A stretch of DNA of 64,000 nucleotides from Bursaphelenchus xylophilus (GCA_904066235.2 CAJFCV020000005.1:2418001-2482000), one strand, 5' to 3'; shown: positions 32,370 to 44,940, counted from the stretch's first letter. Program-made: numbers and translations. Notes: generated by a model not told the origin, from the letters alone.

Positions 32370-35300
32370 TTAAATTTCATTTTTTAAAGTTTCAACGATG
32401 TTTAGCTTCTTTGCTGAAGAGGGCACTTGTAGTTCAGCTGAATCAACGGTTAAGCCTTTGGAATCATCAAACTCAAAGACTGGATTGACAAAGGTTTCAG
32501 ATTGCTGAAAAATAATGTATGTTTTTAAAGCGAAATGGTCAACGTGCAACGCCCAGATTTGCTTAAATTTGGCCTCCAAGCTCGCGCTTACAAGGGAAGT
32601 ACCCCAAGTGCGACGCTCAGATTTTCTTTAAATTTTGCACACACGTCGGGAATAGACTAAATATCAATTCCTGAAAGTTTTAGCTCGCGCTTTGCGGGCG
32701 CCGCCGAGATATCTAACGATTTTTGCCGCTGAGAGAGCACGCTAAACGTGGAGAGCGTTCAGAGAGAAAAACGCTTTTTGGCCATAACTTTAGCAGTTTC
32801 GTGCGGAAAAGTTTGATTTTTTGTAGAAACATTATCCTTTACGGTTGAAATAGGCATGAAACTTTTCGTGCCGAAATTCGACAAAAAGTCCAAAATTTTC
32901 GCCGACTTTCGATCTAAAAATCTCGGTTGTTTCTGCAAAGCGCGAGCTAGGATTCTCGCATATATCTTTGAAAAAATTATTCTAAATTTGTGCCAAGTTT
33001 CATCAAAATCTGAGCGTCGCACTTGGGGTACTTCCCCTGTTAGCTAAAAAAATTGAGGATTTTAGATGGAAAATGGACAAAAATGCGACATTTTTTTGCA
33101 AATCTTGGCATGATACGCATAGCGCAAGACAAACATTTTCATACCGAAAACTACAAAAAAAAACCTGTGCGTTTTTTTCAGAAAACGTTGTAAATGTCAT
33201 GCAAAAGTTCGAGAGAAAGTCAAATGATTCAAGTGGCAGCAACTTTTTGTAATTTGTGGCTAATTCTCTTACTTATAATTCATAGTTTACCGCAACATCA
33301 AAAGACCAATCAAAATTAGCTTGTCACAAATTAACCAATCTTACCTCACTGCCCGCAACTTCTTCATGCCCAGCCAACGTTAAAACCACATTTTCCTCGC
33401 CACGGAATCTCACCAAATGCTCTGGGAAGCGACTGTTCTGCCGGTTTATCCAGGACCTCAGCGCTGGGTTTTTGTGCAGCTCGTATCTGAACATGACAGC
33501 GCCAACAGAGCAGACGATGAAGGCAACGATAACGAACTCGAGGAATTTGGCTAAAAATGGGAAGTTACACAAAATACAGTGAGCGACAAAATTATAACCG
33601 CACTTTAGAAATTGCTGTAACTTTTTGGTTGCCAATAGAAATGTGTCATATTTGGCACCAATGTGCATTACTCTAATACAAACTTTGTGCCAAAAATTTA
33701 CTTCGGGAAACTTTCCCAATTTTGAAAAAAGTTGAAAAAACCAAAATTTTGGTGATTTTCTTTGCGACAAAATTATTTATAACCGCACTTACGGATTTGG
33801 CTAATTATCCTAATTAAACATTGAACAGCAATGACTAATGTTTAGTTACGTTACCAAAACCAAAAAAGTTCCGAGGAATTTCTAAAGTGCGGTGATAATT
33901 TTGTCGCGCACTGCAATTCCTGTGGCGATTCGAAAATCTGAACTTATACAGGGTGTCAAAAAAAAATGCATGTTATTTTTATGGCTACATTTTATATACC
34001 AAAGAAAATTTCTTGAAAATCGCGGATTTGGATGTTGGTGATCTCCCGGTTGACTGAACTGCTAGCGGCGTGTTTTCCTTCACGTCCTGGATGGAAAAAA
34101 CATGCATTTTTTTGGGACACCCTGCACAGCGTTCCGAACATTTTTTCCGCCGCCGATCGGTGTCGAAAAAAGGAAAAAATGAAAAGTAGTGCTTACAAGT
34201 CGGTGTATATTTGGCTAGCCACAATAGATGTAACTAAACTAAAAAGTGGTTATTAGACTATAAGAGATTGCCATTCCACGTATACAAACTACACCATCAT
34301 ACCTTATGTTAATGTTGAGAAAATGATGATCGAAAATTATCAAAAATTCAACCTTCAGGTAAAAATAACTGTACCTTCCAACCCTTAGGCACACAATTTT
34401 TTTTCTTCGATCGTGTGCAGAATTTCAAGAGCTACAACATAGACAGAATCAATAATTTTCCCGGGCCTTTAATCTTAGTTATGGTTGAAAAGGGCCTAAT
34501 TTTGGCCGTTTTTGCACTTTTTTTTTACTTATTTGCACTTCAAGATTAAAAAGTGAAGATATTCTATATAAAACGGATTGTCATGATCATTGTGGTCATC
34601 CATGCCAAATTTCAACTTTTTCTGACACTCCAGAGTCGTTGAATACGAACTTGAATATGGAACCCAAGTGTACTATTTCTGTTGAATAAAATCACGTTAA
34701 GTGCTCCAAAATCACTTCTTGAGCGAAAATATGTTGTATACATACACTCTGTGCAAACTTTTTGTCATCAAGCCAAAATATATCGTTTTCATTTCGAAAG
34801 TTGAATTCAACAGACAATTCTGACCAATGCCAAAGTGTGAGCTTGCAAACACTTACTGGAATTACCCGTAAAGCTGAGTTTGGCCTTTGTAATCGCGACC
34901 TAAGATTCATTGCGACCAGAAGTGCTGTAATTAATGCCAGCCAAGGATTTCATTACTGTTTTCTTACAAAGTTGAAGATACGAAGTTTCCATGCTGACGT
35001 TCGTATTCAACGACTCTGGAGTGTCAGAAAAAGTTGAAATTTGGCATGGATGACCACAATGATCATGACAATCCGTTTTATATAGAATATCTTCACTTTT
35101 TAATCTTGAAGTGCAAATAAGTAAAAAAAAAGTGCAAAAACGGCCAAAATTAGGCCCTTTTCAACCATAACTAAGATTAAAGGCCCGGGAAAATTATTGA
35201 TTCTGTCTATGTTGTAGCTCTTGAAATTCTGCACACGATCGAAGAAAAAAAATTGTGTGCCTAAGGGTTGGAAGGTACAGTTATTTTTACCTGAAGGTTG

Positions 35301-38300
35301 AATTTTTGATAATTTTCGATCATCATTTTCTCAACATTAACATAAGGTATGATGGTGTAGTTTGTATACGTGGAATGGCAATCTCTTATAGTCTAATAAC
35401 CACTTTTTAGTTTAGTTACATCTATTGTGGCTAGCCAAATATACACCGACTTGTAAGCACTACTTTTCATTTTTTCCTTTTTTCGACACCGATCGGCGGC
35501 GGAAAAAATGTTCGGAACGCTGTGCCCTGTAGAAGGGAAACATTTTTCTTTTTTAAAAGACGATTTCTGAGTCAGTGCGTTAGCCGTGGACATAGGAAAA
35601 AATCGATTTTGAGTTTTTTGCATTAAAATGACTGTTGGAAGGGGCTAAGCAAAAGCGAACAATATTTTTTCCCAAATCCTTCGTTAAGGTATATTTTTTT
35701 ACAATTAACTGTTTTAGAAGTAATCGCCTCTAGCTGTGGTATCTTGCCTTACAGTGCAGTGCTTTGACGGCTACCATAGTTTTTGACCCTTGCGAACACG
35801 ATGGAGTGATTATTTTTCCCGGTTTCCTACTGTAACATACCGTAATACCGTATCGACCGCTAAAAAACGGTCGTAAAATCTTTGTTTCTGAAAACCCCCA
35901 GCTGATTTTTTGATATGTTAATCAGCGTAAAATTCTGCTCTAGACCCAATCAAAAAAAGTGCAAAAAGTGGTGCGACAAATTTTGTGGTGTAGTGGTTAG
36001 TGGGCGGGACTACCATTCCAGCGTCCCGGGTTCGATCCCGGCTGGGTGCAAATGTCAAAAAAATGCCGCAAATCAATTTTAATGTAAAAATAAGGAATGT
36101 CCAAAGAACACAAAGCAATTTGTAATGATTATGACACCTCTGTTTTCGAGTAAACCCGGTTTAATGTAATCTTAGCGGCTGAAAACGGAAAAAATAAAAG
36201 TGCTTCAAATGTGATAAAATTTATAGATATGCTTCTACAGGTTATTACAAGAAACTTTTCCGTTAGTCTTTTTTTGTAACTTACAGTATAACGGATTACT
36301 GTAGCATAATGCAGAATTTCGTATTTTGCGTTCTACATGGCGAAAGAGAGCTGGAAGTAAAGTCATAATGTGCAGAATTATTACCAAGAAGCTTATCTGT
36401 GAGAAAAAATATTGTTTATGGCAGGATGATTTGGTATACCTGAATAATCTTTCACCGTATTAGCGATCAACGATGACGTCAGAACATACTCGAAATAATT
36501 TGGAATTTTGTTTCGGATAACGAAAGGCGACTTTTTTTGCTGGCAGGGCGGTCTAACAAAAAATCCCAACCTTTTTTCAAGAACATCGAAGGGAACATCG
36601 ATTTTTTATAAATAGTTTCATGTTACAGTAATCCGTTATACTGTAAGCTACAAAAAAAGACTAACGGAAAAGTTTCTTATAATAACCTGTAGAACCATAT
36701 CTATGAATTTTATCACATTTGAAGCACTTTTATTTTTTCCGTTTTCAGCCGCTAAGATTACATTAAACCGGGTTTACTCGAAAACAGAGGTGTCATAATC
36801 ATTACAAATTGCTTTGTGTTCTTTGGGCATTCCTTATTTTTACATTAAAATTGATTTGCGGCATTTTTTTGACATTTGCACCCAGCCGGGATCGAACCCG
36901 GGACGCTGGAATGGTAGTCCCGCCCACTAACCACTACACCACAAAATTTGTCGCACCACTTTTTGCACTTTTTTTGATTGGGTCTAGAGCAGAATTTTAC
37001 GCTGATTAACATATCAAAAAATCAGCTGGGGGTTTTTAGAAACAAAGATTTTACGACCGTTTTTTAGCGGTCGATACGGTATTACGGTATGTTACAGTAG
37101 GAAACCGGGAAAAATAATCACTCCATCGTGTTCGCAAGGGTCAAAAACTATAGTAGCCGTCAAAGCACTGCACTGTAAGGCAAGATACCACAGCTAGAGG
37201 CGATTACTTCTAAAACAGTTAATTGTAAAAAAATATACCTTAACGAAGGATTTGGGAAAAAATATTGTTCGCTTTTGTTTAGCCCCTTCCAACAGTCATT
37301 TTAATACAAAAAACTCAAAATCGATTTTTTCCTATGTCCACGGCTAACTGGCGGCTGATTCACTGACTCAGAAATCGTCTTTTAATTCGAATTTCAGGTC
37401 CAAATGAAACCCTGTACAACAAAAAACTTTTTTTAAATTTTTGTTTCTTGCTATTTGTTGTACAGAAGTTTTGACTATATGTAAAGACCATCTGTGAAAA
37501 TGCGAGATAAACATTTCTCTTTTTGGGACACCCTGTAGAAGGGAAACATTTTTCTTTTTTAATTCGAATTTTAGGTCCAAATGAAACCCTGCACAACAAA
37601 AAACTTTTTTTTAATTTTTGTTTCTTGCTATTTGTTGTACAGAAGTTTTGACTATATGTAAAGACCATCTGCGAAAATGCGGGAAAAAACATTTGTCGTA
37701 TCTGCAATATACGAGATTCTAGACCTCATTTTTGCATTTTTTTATGAAAGTTTATGTCAAAAGCCTGTTAAAAAAGATGAACTTACCGCCAAAACTGGTG
37801 GCCTTCCATTGCGAAAAACCGACTTCAATCCTGGTTGATTGGAACTGCTCCGGCGATTTTTGGACTGAAACAAAATAAAAGGCCGTATTTTACATTTTTT
37901 TTATCTTTTAAAATATCTTGTTGGCTGTATTTTTTGCCGGTTTTTCTTTGGAATAATCGGCTATCCCTATTTTACATTTTTTTTTAAATTTTTTAAAATA
38001 TTTCGTTTGAAAAATTTTAATCTTTGAAAAGCATCCAAATTTTGAAGACGACGTATTTTACAATTCTTATTTGTTTCTCACCTCTCTGTATAATATAATA
38101 CATTTCGTAGAGTAAATGTCGGTATTGGTCGGCGTCAAAGTACTCGAGCTCCGCGGGGATAACACTCAACTAAAAATTCCATATATAATATCCTTCTCTG
38201 CAGCAAAATGCACATCAAATAAGAGAATTCAGAGAAACACTCGCATAGAAAATATGGTAAACATCTTGAATACCATAAATATCATAAAATATTAGATGGA

Positions 38301-41300
38301 AATGTTAGTTGAAAAGATAGGAAAAATCCCCTATTAAAAAATTTTTTCTACTGTAACAAAAAATACCCCTATAAAAAAATCTACCATAACAAAAAACACG
38401 CTAAAAATTTATTTTTTACCGTTTAGTTTCAAAAAAAATTAAAGTTTGATGATTTATTTCTCAACACCGCACATCAAAACGTTTTACATTCTACGAAAAT
38501 TTAAAAATCCGAATGGATAAGATTGTTTGTTATGGTCATAAAACAAACTTTTGTTCAGGAAGTTTTCTTGAAAGTTCATCTCCGGTGTGGAGTAGCGCGA
38601 AACATGAACTTTGCGAAAAATCGGGGGTTTTTCGTACTTTAAAGGGCAAAAGGTCAGTTAAACCACCCAGTTTCTTTGAAAATCATGTTCCAAACTATGG
38701 AAGGCACTTATATGGTCATTTGCGAATAATTTTCCGTCCCGCCCTGTAGACCAACAAGGTCAAAGTTCATGAAATTCAATAAACTTATTTTAATTCAAAT
38801 AACCAGTGTAAATCAACAAGTTTTAACGCATTTTCTCAATTACAGTAAATTTTACCTTATTTTAATTTACTTTCATCGTTATACAAGACATTACCATTGA
38901 GCGTTTGGGCGGCGAACTCTAGAAACTCTGGACTCTTTCTCTTGACATTCTGGCCGGTCATGGTATCTGGTCCGGTTTTTAATGCTGATCACGATGGGGT
39001 TGGTTTCGAATCCCGAAATTTGAAATTTGACGCCCTTAGGGCGTTTTTTCGAATTTTTGAAAATCCGGGGGAAATTTTCCGGATTCGATTTTCGCCCTGA
39101 AGCCGTAAGCATAGACGGCTGAAATTTGGCCTGATTATGGCCAGGCAAAATACCCCGAGCCGTATTTTTCAGATTTTTGAATTTCGCTCTAGTTTCCGAG
39201 AAATTCGACATACCGTGCAAAAATTTTGAAATCCCGAAAACTTTAAATCGCGTAGTGCGTTCGTATATTTGTCGTATTTTAGAAATCGAATACCCACTGT
39301 AGGGTAGTTTTGCATGCTGAATGCTATGGCACACGCAAAAATCCGAAAATTTTGAAGTCTGTGCTTTGAGGGCCGATTTTTCGAAAAAAAAGTGCCAAAT
39401 GGAACAAAATGCAACTTTTTGAGAATCCCACCGTAGCTCAGAAGCCGAAAAAAATTCAGAAGATACTACATCCAATTTCGGAGCGAACTGCGTGCCGAGT
39501 TTTTGAATTTTGACCTAGGTTAAATTTTTTGATATTAAACATGGCACCAAAAATTTCAAAAAATCTCGAAATGATAAAATACAAAATGCGATAGAGAGAA
39601 GCGAAACGTGGTTCTAGAGCAAGTCAGGGACGCTGATTCAGAATTCGTTCTCAGAATCCAGAAATTCCGTCATCTTGATGGCGAAAATTGAAAAATTCTG
39701 AAAAGTGCGCTGAGCTGAAAAATCGAAAACCTCTGTACTGTAGCGGGTTAAGGTCTCTGTTCTTCCGCAAGACTTCCCGACTATTCTGGATCTATTTTTT
39801 TGGACCTTTGCATGCTTCAAAACAGTTTTAATGCAACAAAAAAATCTAAAAATAGGTGAAAAACCCGCAAAATTAAAAAATCGATAAAACTTTTTGCTCT
39901 CGAAAAATTTGGAGGCCGTAAAAAATATAATACTCTACTTACCACGCTCTACAATCTTATCCATTCGCTTTTTACTAATTTCGTAGCATTTTTTTGTAAA
40001 ACCTTGTAGAAGTTTACAAACCTGTTCCACTCCAACCCTAAAAAATCCCGAAACACAAAAATTCTACGTACCCAGAAGGAATCAAAAAATAGAATGCTGT
40101 TCTGACTTTCTTATTCACGCAAATACGACCCAAAACAATTACGTTTTCACGGAGTAATTAATTGAAGAAGAAACTAAATTTATTTTCGCTTTTTTGGCAA
40201 CTTTGGCATTGTGTTGCAGTTTTGATGTGCACCGTATTTTACCCTCCTACCTGGTAAAGCGCACTGCCCGCGAACTGAATCCGAATCAACGAAAAGCCCG
40301 TTTTGTTGTCCCGTTCAACTTCCGAATCTCTCAGCGCTTGTTGCGCAGCGTCGTAGTCAAAATCGACTTGACTGAATGTCGCCATCGTCCCGCAGATACT
40401 ACAGCAATGACCGACTGGACGAATCGGAGTGTCGCAATAGCCAGTGGGGTCGATGCATTTAACGTACGAACAGATCTCGGAGAAGACCTGAAAAAGTCAT
40501 TTTTTATGGCTGTCGGAAAAATAATGTGCACTCTTTCGCATCAAAAGTCGCATCGACGAAAATGATTTGTTTCCAGAAACTCATATTGTCTTTTCACTTT
40601 AGCGACACGATTTGGTATAGCTACATTGTGTTCATTATTTTCCCGACAGACTGATATGCATTGGCGGACCTGATCCAGTACCAAAAAACTTAAAATTTTG
40701 CATCCGGGAAGTATCAAAAATGTGGCAAAATGCTTCCCACTCCAAATGAAAAAACTTCGTTTTGAAGGGCGGACCCTATTCCTCACAAAAATTGCTTTAA
40801 AATCTGAGTATTTTTCATTTGGAGAGGGAAGCATTTTGCCACTTTTTCGATACTTCCGGAGGCAAATGGCACGTTTTTTGCCACTGGATCAGGTCCGCCA
40901 CTGTATAAAGGAACCCCTCAAAAAGCCTTACAATTTCATTCAACGTGCTCTGCAATTGCCCCTCTTTTGGTGGGTCGTCTCTCTTGATGACGAAAGCCTC
41001 CGGATCCGGACATTGGAACACATACGGAGCGGTGTTCCGACTGGCCATTGTAAAGTTCTTCGCATACAATGGGTTGGTCAGTCGGAAGACTTGTTGGCCT
41101 TCTCGAGTGTAGAGGAAATCTTCGAATCCTTGCTTGGTGAGGGACTGAAAAATAAATACTATGAGAACCTCTGTAAAACAAGTTTTTGTGCAAAACTCTC
41201 TATAGCAAACAATTTTAGAGGCCGTAAGACTTAAGATAAGAGCTTTTTCGGCTAGAATTTGACGTTAATGAGGTTTATTTTGGCCAATAATTGACATTTG

Positions 41301-41872
41301 AGACGTCTGAAATTGTATGGTTATAATGAAAAGCCTTTCTATAACAAATGATTTTTTTAGTGCTTTGAAATTTGTAGTATAGTGGTTGACTGTATTTTTT
41401 GGTGTTTTTGGAGGTCGTTTTGCTCTAGCAGAAACAGTGGAACCGCAGCAAAACAAACCCGCATACAATAAAAACTCTTTATAACATACAATTTCCTAGA
41501 TCACAAGAGTCAATTATTGGCCAAGATAAACCTCCTTATAACAAAACTTTTTATTAAGAACATGTTTTCTAGGGCCTTTGAGACTCGTTGAACTCTACCG
41601 TATCTTTTGAACCCAATGAAATTGAAAAATTCGATTTTTTCGAAAGTATTTACTTCCCTTTTTTCAAAGTTACTTAGCTTCAAAGCAAAACCAAACAATT
41701 TTACCGTGCAGATTTCTCCCTGCAAACCGAATTTGTCTGTGCGGAAAAACAAACTGTTTTCGTTTTTGTGAAGAGAAAACAAACTTGGAAAAAGCTTTTC
41801 CAATGGAATATTGAATGAGCATCCGGCCGAAGAACGGCCGTTACTCCCCTATCCTCGGCGCATGTGATTCTC
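32370..41872 (-). CDS. Amnionless-like type I membrane protein
   Basis: Recognised exons in reading order: 41872-41785 (tentative), 41144-40932, 40487-40251, about 40008-39942, 38169-38082, 37864-37787, 33550-33345 and 32504-32370 (stop). The VWC-like Cys cluster CIDPTGYCDTPIRPVGHCC-SIC, a single membrane helix (LEFVIVAFIVCSVGAVMF) and the cytoplasmic FVNPVF match amnionless, whose FXNPXF signals drive clathrin endocytosis of cubilin-type receptors. Exons 38169 to 32370 join cleanly (phases 0,1,1,0,0). The join between 40251 and 38169 is unresolved: an extra exon near 38910 (EFLEFAAQTLN) may belong, but phases do not close. The N-terminus is missing. The intron 33551-37786 holds two large palindromic insertions; others hold family A, B and C elements. 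Confidence 0.75.
32590..33041. mobile_element. Family C element, full copy
   Basis: ACAAGGGAAGTACCCCAAGT to ACTTGGGGTACTTCCCCTGT; the best-preserved copy in the window, in the last intron of the amnionless-like gene. Confidence 0.9.
33948..34124. mobile_element. Mariner-type MITE, CAGGGTGTC termini
   Basis: CAGGGTGTCAAAAAAAAATG at the left, CATTTTTTTGGGACACCCTG at the right; about 177 bp. The inverse termini resemble irritans-type mariners. The next insertion starts exactly at its right end. Confidence 0.75.
34125..35524. mobile_element. Palindromic element P1, 1.4 kb, CCCTG duplication
   Basis: Arms 34125-34665 and 34978-35524 are nearly identical in inverse (CACAGCGTTCCGAACATTTT at the outer end; TGACACTCCAGAGTCGTTGA at the inner end), separated by a ~310-bp centre. 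CCCTG stands at both borders (34120-34124, 35525-35529). No transposase is recognisable. Confidence 0.88.
35980..36050 (+). ncRNA. tRNA-derived segment in left arm of P2
   Basis: GTGTAGTGGTTAGTGGGCGG resembles a tRNA A box and GGGTTCGATCCC is a good B box, with T-arm pairing CCGGG/CCCGG. The acceptor stem does not pair, so this is a tRNA-derived Pol III promoter module rather than a working tRNA. Transcription would head toward the palindrome centre. Confidence 0.65.
36878..36948 (-). ncRNA. tRNA-derived segment in right arm of P2
   Basis: Inverse copy of 35980-36050, so the two promoters would converge on the centre. Confidence 0.65.
37388..37690. repeat. Tandem duplication (~174 bp unit)
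   Basis: Two copies share GGTCCAAATGAAACCCTG, TTTGTTTCTTGCTATTTGTT and GACTATATGTAAAGACCATC. The junction at 37521-37590 contains the undisturbed sequence TTTTGGGACACCCTGTAGAA and CATTTTTCTTTTTTAATTCG, i.e. the site into which P1 and P2 inserted in the neighbouring unit. Confidence 0.85.
38870..39900. other. Repeat-like intronic sequence
   Basis: Inside the amnionless-like gene. A 194-codon minus-strand frame (38891-39475) has repeat-like, low-information composition and no recognisable domain. Confidence 0.4.
40507..40655. mobile_element. Family B MITE in amnionless-like intron
   Basis: GGCTGTCGGAAAAATAATGT to CATTATTTTCCCGACAGACTG. Again followed immediately by a family A copy. Confidence 0.85.
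40659..40903. mobile_element. Family A MITE in amnionless-like intron
   Basis: GCATTGGCGGACCTGATCCA to GGATCAGGTCCGCCACTG|TA, 28 bases from the donor of exon 41144-40932. Confidence 0.85.
41150..41620. repeat. TATAACAAAC-type interspersed repeat cluster
   Basis: Several blocks of the form CCTTTCTATAACAAATGATT and CTCTTTATAACATACAATTT, a family also seen near 3300, 5840-6010, 9400-9530, 28250-28370 and 50080-50220. No terminal structure could be defined. Confidence 0.55.
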
Positions 41873-43755
41873 CTGAAAAGTGTAGAGGAGTTTTTTTAAA
41901 GATTACAATAAAATTTTGGGGCTTTGATCTGTATAGATGGTTCCTGAGTCGCCGTATCAACAGTGGGCATCTTACCAGCCCATTACTGAAAATTTTTTGT
42001 GACCGATTTTTAAATTTAAACCTACCGTACTTTAAAGTATTGTGGTTTTACAGAATATTGGCCAGTGAAATCCTCCAAGAGCAAAAGATCAGATTTTTTT
42101 GTTGTTTTGTACACATGTTGCGACAGGATCGCACACCAATTGGCAAAACTTTTAGCTTGCGCTTTGCCAGGGCAGCTATTCAAAAATTTCTGCAGAGAAT
42201 TCAGGAATAACCTTTTTAAGCCAACCCAGCCAATTTCTAACACAAAACACATATACATATTTTATATGTAGATGGTTTTTTATATTATATGTTTTATATA
42301 TGGTTTTTTTCGCATCAGTACCAGGGCAACTCCCTAATCCACTGCTTTCAAAATCATAGGAATTTGTTTTCAAAAAATGCTTCTTGAACCTTTAAAAACG
42401 CCTGACTAACCTTATGGTAACTATTCAAGCTACTCCATACACCAGCAAACTTAATTCGCAACATCTAACTGCCAAGCTCATCGTTTGAATTTACTGTTGT
42501 AAGCAAATATTGGCTGATTGCCAAACACGCCCGCAAAATCACCGAAGTTCTTCAAGCTAGTGGTTGGCCGCAAGTCTGGGCCCGCGGGCCAGGGGTACAT
42601 CTGCCTGTATCCAAACAGTTTACAAAAAATATAGAAGAATCTTGCAATTTACTCCAAAATTTTCGGCAGATCTCTGAGTTTGCTGCTAAGTTCTGAATTC
42701 TATGGCTTCTATTGTCTCTCGCTTTATTTTCGAGATGCAATGTCTGATCCATTTAAATTGTTTTTTAATGCCGGCCATATTATTGCGCCCCACTTTCCAG
42801 CGTGTTGTTTTCGCCCAACGCAAGTGTCATTATTTTGAAATTCAATGACTTAATAAGGGAAAAATATACTTCTCTTTGTTCACTTCAGACAAAGACGTCA
42901 TAAAGTGGGATCTGAAATAGTAATATTGTGACTTTGCCGTTGTTTTGGTTGCCATACATTACTGCGGGTCGCAATGATTTTCAATTTAATGTTATGTTAT
43001 AGATTGACAGGATTTGGAGCTGACGTCTTTTTTGGCTTGTGTACACGGTATCTATAGCTGTATTCTTCAATGAAGCAATGGGGACGGTCGCTGATGCAAG
43101 TCGGTCTTAATATTTAGACTAAACTTTTGCAGGACACATGCAACATCACTGAAAAGCGTTCTATTTCGTTGGGGAAGGATGAAGAGTTTGAAAGTGTTTT
43201 TTGGCATTTTCTCTCTTTCAAGAAACGACTTTCAGCCGCAACACTCAGATTTTCCAAAGAAATTGGCATACTGATCTGAACTAGCGACATAGCACACGTC
43301 AAACCGAGATAAGCTAAAACAGTTCGATGAATGGCTTGGTAATTTGCCAAAAAAAGACGCGAAAAAACGTTTTGTCGAGGAAGAAATGGGAAATTTTTGG
43401 GGGGAGAGAGTACGCTTTTGTGTGCCTTTTTTCTCTCTTTCTCTGCGAAATCAAGACGAAGTGTAAAAAACCGATAGCGAAGAGTCTATTCCGGTCACCG
43501 GACTCCTCAGTTTGACGTGTAGCAGTCCTTGAAAGGTTTATCTCCAACTTTGAGAGAGCGCGCAAAACGAGGAGGGTTGGCTAGATGACAAACGATTTTT
43601 GCCTATAACTCTCTTTACCTACGGAAAATTTCTGTTGTTTTTTTGTAAAAACACTTTTTACTTCAACAGAAATCGATTTTCAAATTCATAATCGGAAATC
43701 GCAAACAAGGGCTTCAAAGGGTTCAACTTTAATTTCTTGCCCTTCAAATCCAATA
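41873..43755. other. No gene recognised
   Basis: A/T-rich with short ambiguous frames. It should contain the missing 5' exons of the amnionless-like gene if that gene is intact, but none could be supported. Confidence 0.4.
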
Positions 43756-43909
43756 TCAGTCGGTCGGGAAAATAATGAGCATAATATCGTTGGGCAATCA
43801 AGTTGCTGAAGTAAAAAACAATTTGATTTTGCCGCGACACAATTTATCTTATCGGCAGAGATGCGATTTTCGAAGCAACAGAGTCCTCATTATTTTCCCG
43901 ACAGACTGA
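43756..43909. mobile_element. Family B palindromic MITE
   Basis: TCAGTCGGTCGGGAAAATAA to TCATTATTTTCCCGACAGAC, 154 bp. Confidence 0.88.
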
Positions 43910-44038
43910 AAGATGTTTTTTGATAACTTTTTTGATTTCTGTAAAACACAAGTTTATTTGCATATGATTGTTTCAAGATGTTTCTACCATCCATTCTTTA
44001 CAGTTTTACCTCCCTCCTCCCCATCTATAGTACTCTTT

Positions 44039-44349
44039 TCAAGTATCCGTGTGACAACAAAGTACATTCAACTTTGTTTTCTTTCCGTTTTCGTCAAATT
44101 GAAATTCCGAAAAAAACGGCGCCGAAGACAAAGGTGTCTCGGACCGAAAACTTTTGGACCCCATTCTTGGGCTGGGGCGGAAGGAATCTCCGTCTTTTGT
44201 TTCAGACAGTTCGAGCGAGAGGATGTCTTCTCGGTTTCCAACGTATTTGTCGATTTCACAATTACCCGATTCTTGGCCGTCGAAACCGGTGATGCGCAAA
44301 GTTTCAAACTCGAAGGATTTGTGGGTGGATGGGGGCAACTGGGGATTGT
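44039..44349 (-). CDS. Candidate exon, unassigned
   Basis: After AATCCCCAG on the minus strand a frame of about 100 codons has normal coding-like composition (THKSFEFETLRITGFDGQES; IDKYVGNREDILSLELSETK) and higher GC than its surroundings. I recognise no domain. It is on the strand of the amnionless-like gene and 2.2 kb upstream of its most 5' candidate exon, so it may belong there or to another gene. Confidence 0.35.
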
Positions 44350-44589
44350 AAAATACGTGAATTGGGGCATTATCTTGACTAGAAATTTATTTTCTTTTGA
44401 TTGGAGCCAAAGTAATATTATATTGATATTGTGGAATCTCTGCAAAATACATTATAAGAGACCTAATATTCTCAGCAAGTTTCGGCGTTAAAATACTTCC
44501 GGGGTGGGTCCTAGTGTGTAATAGTAAAAGATAGTCCTACGTTTCCACAGTAAATCAATTATTTTTTTTATGGTAGACTGGGAGATTAT

Positions 44590-44940
44590 GAGACTATGGC
44601 CAAATAATGTTTTGAAGCTTGGACAAAATGTGGCAATTTTTGGCTAACTTTGGCAATAAAAATTTCCATACCTATTTCTACTGTAGAGAGTAATGTTTCC
44701 ACAAAAAATCGACATTTTTCAACAGCATATTGGTTGAGATATCTGGGAAAGACATATTTCTCTGAAATCGCTCTTCGTAGCTCTCAAGGATTACATGTTA
44801 ATTTTCACCAAAAAGAATTTTGAAGATCACGGCCAAGATTTGTATTTCTCTAACCCTCTCTCCTCATATTCTATATTCTCTAGCCAGCAAAGATCATTGA
44901 ATATTAAGGCAACGCCCACAAAAGGGGACGTAAAGTTTTG
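44590..44940. repeat. Family C copy, strongly diverged
   Basis: Retains CATACCTATTTCTACTGTAG and AATGTTTCCACAAAAAATCG; termini are lost. Confidence 0.6.

Larger units (their letters stand above)
35557..37381. mobile_element. Palindromic element P2, 1.8 kb, TTAA duplication
   Basis: Terminal AAGACGATTTCTGAGTCAGT is mirrored by ACTGACTCAGAAATCGTCTT. TTAA flanks both ends (35553-35556, 37382-37385), as in piggyBac-type insertion. Arms of about 740 bp surround a ~320-bp centre. One arm has a 12-bp difference near the tip. Each arm contains a tRNA-derived segment. No transposase is recognisable. Confidence 0.88.

Noticed and set aside
35980..36050. Functional tRNA gene
   Set aside because: A and B boxes are good but the 5' and 3' acceptor sequences do not pair, and the segment is duplicated in inverse within a transposon.
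38891..39475. 194-codon minus-strand frame as a gene
   Set aside because: Low-information composition, overlaps repeat-like intronic sequence; only its 5'-most bases in another frame may be an amnionless-like exon.
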